NCBI GenBank assembly: GCA_021772705.1
Contig: JAJFLN010000467.1
Span: 1 to 16,304 of the forward strand
Reading direction: 5' to 3'
Length of the DNA: 16,304 nucleotides
Source of the DNA: Candidatus Cloacimonadota bacterium
GTDB lineage: Bacteria; Muiribacteriota; UBA6191; JACPRK01
The notes beneath the pieces are model-generated. The model worked only from the letters and a program-made list of their open reading frames with translations. It searched no databases and was not told the origin of the DNA. Below, piece after piece: positions 1-6,376 of the stretch; positions within the stretch are counted from its first letter, which is position 1, and each line of letters begins with the position of its first letter. The translations under genes were made by a program, and so were the position numbers.

Positions 1-275
1 ATGCGGGCATCCATAGTGGGGCGAACGGAGGAGGGGACCCCCTACGGGACATGCACCCATCACCTCGGTTGCATGTTGCTCTCTCCTTCACTTTCTGCCT
101 AGAGTCTTCCCGGCGCTGAAGGCGGATGTGGTGGCCATGACCGGGCGCCATGAATTGGAGTGACGCCGGTCACGACTGCGGACAGAATCTTACCTGCGCC
201 ACGGGTGTGACTTCCCAGTCTCCCGTTCCGGGAGTCCTGGGGACCGCTTCGCAAGAGACCTTCGAAGGAGGGACC
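1..275. other. Left-edge region upstream of the SBP/VWA/ABC operon; no convincing gene
   Basis: No reading frame here looks like a protein of known type. The plus-strand frame that is open from base 1 stops at 100-102 and encodes an unremarkable 33-residue peptide. On the minus strand, AAGGAG at 88-83 lies 8 bases before an ATG at 74, but that frame stops after four codons and is followed at once by an overlapping TGATG start that stays open to the window edge. This could be the beginning of a divergent gene, or chance. A small inverted repeat, GTGAC-GCCG-GTCAC at 160-173, is a possible operator between the edge and the first gene. No clear -35/-10 pair is visible, although the operon promoter should lie in this stretch. 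Confidence 0.4.
265..272 (+). promoter_or_regulatory. Ribosome binding site that sets the start of the first SBP/OmpA gene
   Basis: AAGGAGGG ends three bases before ATG 276. The frame is open further upstream to an ATG at 150, but the extra 42 residues would bury the signal peptide and have no comparable ribosome binding site, so 276 is preferred. Confidence 0.75.
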
Positions 276-2003
276 ATGTCGAGTGGAAGGAAAATGACCG
301 CGACCCTTGCTGTTGTCGCCTTGGGCCTGGCGATCATCGCCATACCAGCCCGGGCACAGATCGAGAACAAGACCGTGGACTTCACAACTCCCGCGAAACC
401 GTTCTCCGTGGACCTGAGCAAGTTCGGTCCGCCGGTGATGGAGAACGGGACCATCAAGGTTCCAGCCATCACCTGGGGAGGCGACGGCTCCATCATCGCC
501 GCCAACCGGGGGAGCGAACCGAATGCACAGTCGATCTATTCCCAGAAGTACGGGTTCAAGGTGCAGGTGGCGCTTCAGGACGACTTCGGCAAGCAAATTG
601 AGGACTACGTCTCGGGCAAGTCGCCATGTCTTCGAGGGACTCTGGACATGATCGCCATGGCCTCCGAGGCCCTGTCGAAGAACCCGGCCCTGACCCCCGT
701 CGTGCCGGTCCTGCTTTCCTGGTCCTCCGGCGGCGATGGCATCGTGGTGCGGGGTAACATCAAGGCGCTGAAGGATCTGAAGGGCACCCGGATCGTCCTG
801 CAGCAGAACTCTCCGTCCCTCAGACTGCTCTATCGAGTCCTCTCCGACGCCAATCTCAGTTCCTCCGACGTGAAGATCTTCTTCACCCGGGACATCATCG
901 CCGTCGACGAGGATCCGAGCATCATTTATGACACTCCCAACGCCTTCCGCCGGGATCCGAGCCTCGACGCGGCGGTCACCATCGCCCCCGAGACACTGGA
1001 TCTGACATCGGGCGGCAAGGTCGGCACCGGCGCCGAGCGCTCCGTCAAGGGCGCCCGGATACTCCTGTCCACCAAGACAGCCAACCGGCTCATCGCCGAT
1101 GTGGTCGCTTTCCGCAAGGACTTCGCTGACGGCATGCCCGACGTGGTCGACGGCTTCGCCAGAGGCACCATCATGGGTATGGAAGAGCTGCTACGAGAGC
1201 ACGCCGCCGCCGGTCAGGGGACGAGCAGCGCTCGTTACGAGGAGATCACCCGCCAGATGGCGCAGCTCTTCTTCCAGACCGACGTCAACAAGGACACCAT
1301 CGCCATGCTCGGCGACGTCTCCATCGCCGGCCTGTCGGAGAACCGGAAGTTCTTTAAGGACAAGCGCTACTCCGCCAGCTTCGACCGGACCTGGAACTCG
1401 GCGCAGGAGGTCCTGCAGGGTGAGGGTTACCTGACTCGGATACTGCCTCCCGACGGCTTCAAGAAGGCCGCTGACTACGACGCCATCGAGGCCGCTCTGG
1501 GAGGCGCCGCAGCCCAGACACAGAGCTTTACCCTGGGAGCCGATCGGGCCCGCAAGGCCGCCGAATCGAGCGGGTCCAGCGCCCTCTTCTCACACGCTTT
1601 CAAGTTCGGCCTCAACGAGACCACCTTCGATCCCGGCAAGTACCAGGCTGTCTTCGAGCAGATCCAGGAGCTGGCCACGGTCTACGGCGGCGCCGTCATC
1701 GAGATCGTGGGGCACTCGGACCCCTACCAGATTCGCAAGCTCGAGGCCAAGAGCGCCCCCTTGCCGATCCTGAACCGGGTGAAGCAGTCAGCCACGATCC
1801 TCTCGAAGAGGAGGGCCAACGCCGTCAAGGCTGCGCTCGTCAAGGGCGGGTTCCAGATCGTGGAGGAGCAGCTGATCACCAGCGGCTCCGGAGCGAACCA
1901 ACCGGTCTTCCCGAACCCGAAGAGCAAGGAACAGCAGCAGGAGAACATGCGAGTGGAAGTGAAGGTCATCAACATCGAGAGTGAAGCCTGGATCGGGGAG
2001 TGA
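276..2003 (+). CDS. Secreted substrate-binding protein fused to a C-terminal OmpA-like domain
   Basis: This is a 575-residue exported protein. Residues 1-27 look like a signal peptide with a hydrophobic core and a likely cut after ARA. Residues about 45-420 resemble an ABC-type periplasmic substrate-binding fold of the NMT1/NitT-TauT kind; the segment SGGDGI at 151-156 matches a segment in the two other SBPs of this operon. From about residue 436 an OmpA/MotB-type domain follows, with GHSDP, LSKRRANAV and a terminal ENMRVEV that corresponds to the family NRRVE signature. Compared with typical OmpA domains there are about 16 extra residues between the Asp of GHSD and the Arg of SKRRA, the pair that normally contacts diaminopimelate. 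The likely role is a solute sensor or binder attached to peptidoglycan. The ligand cannot be told from sequence. It is the first gene of the operon, and the VWA gene follows after 5 bases. Confidence 0.8.
   Translation: MSSGRKMTATLAVVALGLAIIAIPARAQIENKTVDFTTPAKPFSVDLSKFGPPVMENGTIKVPAITWGGDGSIIAANRGSEPNAQSIYSQKYGFKVQVALQDDFGKQIEDYVSGKSPCLRGTLDMIAMASEALSKNPALTPVVPVLLSWSSGGDGIVVRGNIKALKDLKGTRIVLQQNSPSLRLLYRVLSDANLSSSDVKIFFTRDIIAVDEDPSIIYDTPNAFRRDPSLDAAVTIAPETLDLTSGGKVGTGAERSVKGARILLSTKTANRLIADVVAFRKDFADGMPDVVDGFARGTIMGMEELLREHAAAGQGTSSARYEEITRQMAQLFFQTDVNKDTIAMLGDVSIAGLSENRKFFKDKRYSASFDRTWNSAQEVLQGEGYLTRILPPDGFKKAADYDAIEAALGGAAAQTQSFTLGADRARKAAESSGSSALFSHAFKFGLNETTFDPGKYQAVFEQIQELATVYGGAVIEIVGHSDPYQIRKLEAKSAPLPILNRVKQSATILSKRRANAVKAALVKGGFQIVEEQLITSGSGANQPVFPNPKSKEQQQENMRVEVKVINIESEAWIGE
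1995..2000 (+). promoter_or_regulatory. Ribosome binding site favouring ATG 2009 for the VWA gene
   Basis: GGGGAG lies 8 bases before ATG 2009. A GTG at 2000 is also in frame and would overlap the preceding stop as GTGA, but it would use the last G of this site, so ATG 2009 is the better start. Confidence 0.5.
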
Positions 2004-2008
2004 ATGAC

Positions 2009-2701
2009 ATGACCAGACTGCTGATTCTCGCCACCGCCCTGGTTCTGGTCACCTCCAGCGTCCGGGGTCAGGACACGAACCAGGACCGGATCGAATCCAT
2101 TCTCAATGAAGGGTTGGACGTGCGGATTGTGCTGGTGGCCGACACCTCGGGCAGCATGGCCGCCAACCCCAAGTCCGGCGGACGCCACACCAAGATGTCC
2201 ATCGCCAAGCAGGCCCTCTCGGAGTTCGTCCGGCAGCTTCCGGCCCAGACAGAGGTGGGCCTGATCATCTTCAAGGGCTGCCAGTCAGGCTGGGCTGTTC
2301 CTCTGGGCAAGCTGGACCGGAAGGCTGTCACCATGGCCATCAGCGACCTCAAACCCAGGGGCAGCACGCCGATCTACAAGTCCCTGCTTATGGGCGCCCA
2401 GGAATTGGTGCAAAGCATGGAGAAGAACCCCTACTCCCGAAACGTGATCGTTCTGGTCACCGATGGCGAGGAGACCTGCAACAGCGTCGCCGACGTCCAG
2501 AAGGTGTCAGACATCATCGCCATCAAGATGATGGAGTTGAATGTGATCGGCTTTGACCTGCCGGGACAGATCTCTTACCTGAAGACCATCGGCAGCCAGT
2601 ACTATCAGGCAAGCGACCATGAGGAGCTGCGCAAGGGCCTGGCCAGCGTGCAGGCCGAGCTTTCGGTCTCCGGCGCCGGAGCCATCGGAGGCGGCCCGTG
2701 A
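2009..2701 (+). CDS. Secreted von Willebrand factor A domain protein with intact MIDAS
   Basis: This is a 230-residue protein with a signal peptide (residues 1 to about 20, ending near VRG) followed by a single VWA domain. The metal-ion-dependent adhesion site is complete: DTSGSM starting at Asp45, Thr120 in GSTPIY, and Asp152 in VTDGEE. It should therefore bind Mg2+ and a partner protein outside the cytoplasm. Cys91 and Cys157 could form a disulfide. VWA proteins usually mediate protein-protein contact, and its place between two SBP/OmpA fusions suggests that it scaffolds them; this is inference. The stop codon overlaps the GTG start of the next gene as GTGA, which implies translational coupling and linked expression. 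An alternative GTG start at 2000 adds three residues. Confidence 0.87.
   Translation: MTRLLILATALVLVTSSVRGQDTNQDRIESILNEGLDVRIVLVADTSGSMAANPKSGGRHTKMSIAKQALSEFVRQLPAQTEVGLIIFKGCQSGWAVPLGKLDRKAVTMAISDLKPRGSTPIYKSLLMGAQELVQSMEKNPYSRNVIVLVTDGEETCNSVADVQKVSDIIAIKMMELNVIGFDLPGQISYLKTIGSQYYQASDHEELRKGLASVQAELSVSGAGAIGGGP
2687..2691 (+). promoter_or_regulatory. Ribosome binding site for the GTG-start SBP/OmpA gene
   Basis: GGAGG lies inside the end of the VWA gene, 6 bases before GTG 2698. It supports the GTG as a genuine start and the GTGA overlap as a coupling point. Confidence 0.65.
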
Positions 2702-4278
2702 ACCGTCTGGGTCAGGTGAAGATCAAGGCCGGCCCCGTAGCGGCCTTGCTCATCGTCTTGCTCATCGTCGGCGTGTCGATGGTCACGCCCAAGCTCAAGT
2801 CCTGGTACGAGGCGCGGAAACAGGCCGACAGAGACGAACAGGCCATCGAGGCCTCCGCCAGCGCCGAGTTCAAGAAGGCCATCACCATCGCCGGAGACCC
2901 TTGGTCGGGCTACTTCATCTTCCGATCAGCCAAGTTCAGAAACCTCATGGCCCACGCCAAGATCCGGTACAAGTACCAGACCGAGGAGGATCTGAAGGAC
3001 CGCTTCCAGGGACTGGCCTCAGGTAAGTACCAGATGGTCTGCGCCACCGTCGATGGCTACACCCTCAATGGTCTGGCCAGCAAGTACCCCGGCGTGATCG
3101 CCTGGGTCATCGATGAATCCTACGGCGGCGACGCCATCGTGGGAGGCCCGAAGCTGCAGAGCCTGGACGACATCGACCGGATGGAGCAGCTTCCCCGGAT
3201 CGCCTTCGCCCAGTCCTATCCCTCGGAACACCTGCTCAACGCCATGCTGTTGCAGTTTCACAAGACGGTGAAGAAGGTGCCCGTCAAGTCCTCCGAGGCG
3301 GCCTTCGAGAAGTTGAAAGCGGGCACCGTGGATGGCGCCGTTCTCTGGGAGCCCGAGACGTCCAATGCCGCCGGCCTGATCCCGGGCTCCAAGGTGCTGA
3401 TCTCCACCCGGGACATGGTGGACTTCATCATCGACGTGGTCATCGTCTCCCGGCAGCTGATCCTGGATGATCCGGACCTGGCGGAACAGGTTGCCCTGAA
3501 CTACTTTTCGTCCCTTCGCTTCTACGAGGGGAGTCAGGTGAAGATGGTGGAAGACATCGCCAAGGACGCCGGCGTCGATCACGGCACGGGGAAGAAGATA
3601 CAGGCCGGAATCCGGTTCGTGAACCTGCCCGACAATGCGGCTCACTGGTTCGGGGTCGGGGGTCCCAACGCTTCAGAGAAGATGTCCCGGATCATCCAGG
3701 AGACGGTCCTGATCCAGAAGGAGGTCTTGCCTCCCGGGACCCTGGACGACCCATTCTTCATCCTGAACCGGACAGTCCTGGAGAGGACTCTGAACTCCGG
3801 AGCCGGCGGACCCCTGTCGAGGAAGTTCAAGGTCACACCCACGGCACCGCAAGCGACACCGATACAGAGGAAGGCATTCCCGGCCCTGACGGAGGAGAAG
3901 TGGCGGTCGGCCCGGTCTGTCGGCACCCTGGACGTGGCGCCGATCTACTTCTCCAGCGGTTCGGCTCAGTTGGGCGAGCGGGACCGGAAGCTGATCGATC
4001 AGGTCGGCTCCAAGATGATCCACTACCCGAACTATCGCCTCGTCGTCGCCGGTCACTCCAGCCCCGGCGGCGACCCGGAGGCCTCCCGGACCCTGTCTCT
4101 GGATCGGGCTCGTTCGGTGCAGGGATACCTGACTTCCAGCCACGGCCTCGATACAAATCGGGTCCACCCCCGTGGGCTGGGAGGCTCGGAACCCTTACCT
4201 CGAAAACCGAAGGAGCCAGGCAGAGCCTGGCGATCCCGCTGTCAGCGGGTGGAGTTCATTCTCGTCAACACCGATTGA
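2698..4278 (+). CDS. Membrane-anchored substrate-binding protein with C-terminal OmpA-like domain
   Basis: This 526-residue protein starts at GTG. Residues about 12-30 form one hydrophobic segment followed directly by a charged linker, with no obvious cleavage site, so it is probably an inner-membrane anchor. Residues about 60-380 form an NMT1/NitT-TauT-like binding domain, including GDPWSGY near residue 67 and SYGGDAIVGG at 141-150. After a Pro-rich linker, an OmpA-like domain runs from about residue 412 to the end: IYFSSGSAQL, GHSSPGG, LSLDRARSV, GLGGSEPL and a final CQRVEF resembling NRRVE. The Asp normally present in the GHTD motif is Ser here, whereas the Arg 15 residues later is kept, so peptidoglycan binding may be altered. 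The protein could span from membrane to cell wall and hold its binding domain near the ABC permease encoded downstream. The next gene starts 18 bases later. Confidence 0.83.
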   Translation: MNRLGQVKIKAGPVAALLIVLLIVGVSMVTPKLKSWYEARKQADRDEQAIEASASAEFKKAITIAGDPWSGYFIFRSAKFRNLMAHAKIRYKYQTEEDLKDRFQGLASGKYQMVCATVDGYTLNGLASKYPGVIAWVIDESYGGDAIVGGPKLQSLDDIDRMEQLPRIAFAQSYPSEHLLNAMLLQFHKTVKKVPVKSSEAAFEKLKAGTVDGAVLWEPETSNAAGLIPGSKVLISTRDMVDFIIDVVIVSRQLILDDPDLAEQVALNYFSSLRFYEGSQVKMVEDIAKDAGVDHGTGKKIQAGIRFVNLPDNAAHWFGVGGPNASEKMSRIIQETVLIQKEVLPPGTLDDPFFILNRTVLERTLNSGAGGPLSRKFKVTPTAPQATPIQRKAFPALTEEKWRSARSVGTLDVAPIYFSSGSAQLGERDRKLIDQVGSKMIHYPNYRLVVAGHSSPGGDPEASRTLSLDRARSVQGYLTSSHGLDTNRVHPRGLGGSEPLPRKPKEPGRAWRSRCQRVEFILVNTD

Positions 4279-4283
4279 TCACA

Positions 4284-4289
4284 AAGGAG
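4284..4289 (+). promoter_or_regulatory. Ribosome binding site of the free SBP gene
   Basis: AAGGAG occurs seven bases before ATG 4297. An in-frame TTG at 4291 lies too close to this site, so ATG 4297 is chosen. Confidence 0.65.
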
Positions 4290-4296
4290 CTTGAAG

Positions 4297-5265
4297 ATGA
4301 AACGAGTCTGCTGCGCACTGTTGGTCCTGGCCCTCATCGCCGGCAACGGCATGGCCGAGGAGAAGAAGAAGTTCGTCGTCGGCGTGTCGATCTGGACGGG
4401 CTGGATGCCCTTCTACTTGATGGAGGAGAAGGGGTTCCTGGCGAAGCGAGCCGCCGAAGCGGGGATCGAGATCGAGCTGGTGAAGTTCAAGGACTACCTG
4501 GCCTCGGTGCAGCACTTCGCATCGGGCAACTCCGATGGGTGCGCCATGACCATCATGGAGGCCATGCAGCCGGCGGCCAACGGCATCGACGTCCGGGCCA
4601 TCGTGGTGAACGACATCTCCAACGGCGGTGACGGAATCGTGGCCAAGAAGGGCATGACTGTGAAGGGGATGAAGGGTAAGGAAGTCCTGCTCGAGCAGTT
4701 CTCGGTCTCCCACTACCTGCTGATCCGGGCCCTGGAGATGAACGGCCTGACGGAGGGCCAGGTGATCGTCAAGAACACCCCGGGCGACGACGCCGGCAAG
4801 GCCTTCCTGACAGGCAACTGCGACTACGCCGCCACCTGGAACCCCCACCTCTTCCTGGCTGAAGAGCAGGGCAAGGGCGAGGTCATTTTCACGTCGAAGC
4901 AGATTCCCGGTGAGATCGTCGACCTCCTGGTTTGGAACGGCAAGAAGCTCGACGAGGACCGCAGGGGCGCCGAGGCGATCACCCTGGCCTGGTACGATGC
5001 AATGGAGATGATCGAGAACCCGGACACCCGGGACGAGGCCATCAGGATCATGGCCACCGCAGCCGGCGCCACGGAGGATCAGTTCACCAAGATGCTCGCC
5101 GGCACGGACCTCTACACCTCGGCGGCACAGTGCAAGGAGTTCCTCTCCTCCGACACGATCCAGGAGACCGAGAAGTCGGTGAAAACCTTCCTGATCAAGC
5201 ACGACCAGCTCTCGGACGACACGGTGAGTCTGACCTACGATACATCCCTGATCCCCGGGGAGTGA
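4297..5265 (+). CDS. Periplasmic substrate-binding protein of a NitT/TauT-type ABC transporter
   Basis: This 322-residue protein has a signal peptide (residues 1-20, likely cut after GMA) and one NMT1-like binding domain. VSIWTGWMPFY at about 30-40, ISNGGDGIVAKKG at about 107-119, and a later NTPGDDAGKAFLTG segment match my recollection of the SBPs encoded next to urea carboxylase in Proteobacteria, a putative urea or short amide transporter family. The substrate here is unproven, because no urea-degrading enzyme is encoded in the window. It is related to the SBP domains of the two upstream fusions through the GGDGIV region, but has no OmpA domain. It probably delivers the substrate to the permease encoded about 190 bases downstream. 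That gap contains a hairpin and a small frame. Confidence 0.87.
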   Translation: MKRVCCALLVLALIAGNGMAEEKKKFVVGVSIWTGWMPFYLMEEKGFLAKRAAEAGIEIELVKFKDYLASVQHFASGNSDGCAMTIMEAMQPAANGIDVRAIVVNDISNGGDGIVAKKGMTVKGMKGKEVLLEQFSVSHYLLIRALEMNGLTEGQVIVKNTPGDDAGKAFLTGNCDYAATWNPHLFLAEEQGKGEVIFTSKQIPGEIVDLLVWNGKKLDEDRRGAEAITLAWYDAMEMIENPDTRDEAIRIMATAAGATEDQFTKMLAGTDLYTSAAQCKEFLSSDTIQETEKSVKTFLIKHDQLSDDTVSLTYDTSLIPGE

Positions 5266-5285
5266 GACGCACTTCCCCCGCCCCC

Positions 5286-5317
5286 TGCCCGCCGCCAAAG
5301 GGCAGCGGGCGGCGGCA
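5286..5317 (+). repeat. GC-rich hairpin between the SBP and permease genes
   Basis: TGCC(C)GCCGCC at 5286-5296 can pair with GGCGGCGGCA at 5308-5317, with one bulged C and an 11-base loop. It lies 21 bases after the SBP stop. Hairpins at this place often protect the SBP part of a transporter mRNA or cause partial termination. No T-run follows, so a simple intrinsic terminator is unlikely. Confidence 0.45.
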
Positions 5318-5364
5318 CCGGGAGCCAGGGCCGACAGAAGAGGGGGAACCTGCTGACTGCCAAG

Positions 5365-5460
5365 ATGAATGAACTGCTGAACCTGAAATCCATCCAGGGA
5401 CCGGGAGACCGGGTCTTTCTTTCCGCCGGTCGCCGAGGCGCCCGGGCTGTGTCACGTTGA
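5365..5460 (+). CDS. Possible 31-codon leader frame coupled to the permease start
   Basis: ATG 5365 opens a frame that begins MNELLNLKSIQGPGDRVF and ends at TGA 5458-5460. The TGA overlaps the TTG start of the permease as TTGA. The permease has no clear ribosome binding site of its own, so re-initiation from this small frame would explain how it is translated. The upstream purine stretch AGAGGGGGAA near 5339-5348 is too far from the ATG to be a good ribosome binding site, and codon third positions are less GC-rich than in the neighbours. The N-terminal residues recall the beginning of some transporter permeases, so a decayed gene start is an alternative. Support is limited. Confidence 0.3.
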   Translation: MNELLNLKSIQGPGDRVFLSAGRRGARAVSR

Positions 5461-6365
5461 GAGTCCGGGAAGAAATCCGAAACCGGTGGCTCTCTCTGCT
5501 GCTGCCATGGGCGCTGTTCATCGTCGTCCTGGCCCTCTATTCCCTGGGCAGCCACCTGAAGCACCGTGAGAACCCGAAGGACAAGTTGATGCCCAACGCA
5601 TCGCAGCTGATGCAGGGCGTCCAGATCGCCACGAAGCTACGGGGTTACCGGCCTCCCACAGCAGCCGTGGCGGCCATCCCGGCCCGTCCAGCCACGGAGT
5701 CCACACCGGCCCGGGCCGTTGTCGAGGCCGTTCCGGCAGACCCGGGATCGCCAGGAAAGCGCTGGATCGTGGAGGACTTGAAGGCGAGCCTGACTCGTCT
5801 CATCGCCGGCATGAGCCTGTCGATCACCGTGGCCGTCCTGGTGGGTCTCCACATGGGGGCATTCCCCTTCTTCGAGACCCTTGGGACCCGGTTCATCGAG
5901 TTCTTCAGCTTCGTGCCGCCCCTGGCCCTGTTGCCCCTGGTCTTCATTTACCTGGGAGTCAGCGAGGGGGCGAAGATAGCCATCATCTTCCTCGGGACGG
6001 TCTTCATCCTCACCCAGGACGTCTACCTGCGGATCAAGGAAGTCCCTCAGCGATACATCCACCAGGCCTACGCCCGCGGCGCCTCGACCTTCGAGGTGCT
6101 GTTCAAGATCTGCCTGAAGCACAAGATCCCTGCGATCCTGGACTCCATTCGCCTGGCCATGCGCCCCGCCTGGGTCTATCTGATCGCCGCCGAGTTGATC
6201 GCCGCCAGCGCCGGCCTCGGTTACCGGATCCGGCTGGTGGAGCGACAGCTTGGCGTCCACATCATCATTCCCTACATCCTGGCCATCGCCACCATCGGAT
6301 TCCTCTTCGATCTGGCCATCCGCATGATCATCCGGACAGTCTATCCCTGGAGCCAGCACAGGTGA
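5457..6365 (+). CDS. ABC transporter permease, NitT/TauT type, with a Pro/Ala-rich insertion
   Basis: This 302-residue inner-membrane protein has a first membrane segment at about 13-31 and the main BPD permease core from about residue 113. The coupling loop AYARGASTFEVLFKICLKHKIP (about 204-225) corresponds to the EAA---G motif that contacts the ATPase. The segment GSHLKHRENPKDKLMPN after the first membrane helix matches my memory of permeases from the urea-carboxylase-linked transporter family. Residues about 64-100 form an unusual run rich in Pro, Ala and Val between the periplasmic start and the core. TTG 5457 is the only usable start in this frame, which is closed upstream by a stop at 5370, and the preceding 31-codon frame ends in it (TTGA). 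The ATPase gene starts 11 bases after the stop. Confidence 0.85.
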   Translation: MRVREEIRNRWLSLLLPWALFIVVLALYSLGSHLKHRENPKDKLMPNASQLMQGVQIATKLRGYRPPTAAVAAIPARPATESTPARAVVEAVPADPGSPGKRWIVEDLKASLTRLIAGMSLSITVAVLVGLHMGAFPFFETLGTRFIEFFSFVPPLALLPLVFIYLGVSEGAKIAIIFLGTVFILTQDVYLRIKEVPQRYIHQAYARGASTFEVLFKICLKHKIPAILDSIRLAMRPAWVYLIAAELIAASAGLGYRIRLVERQLGVHIIIPYILAIATIGFLFDLAIRMIIRTVYPWSQHR

Positions 6366-6376
6366 GGGAGATGGAA

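Noticed and set aside
150..275. N-terminal extension of the first SBP/OmpA protein from ATG 150
   Set aside because: It would put 42 polar residues before a clear signal peptide, and the good ribosome binding site is at 265-272, before ATG 276.
4279..5298. Long minus-strand frame opposite the free SBP gene
   Set aside because: It mirrors the high-GC codon pattern of the well-supported SBP gene and shows no protein family features.
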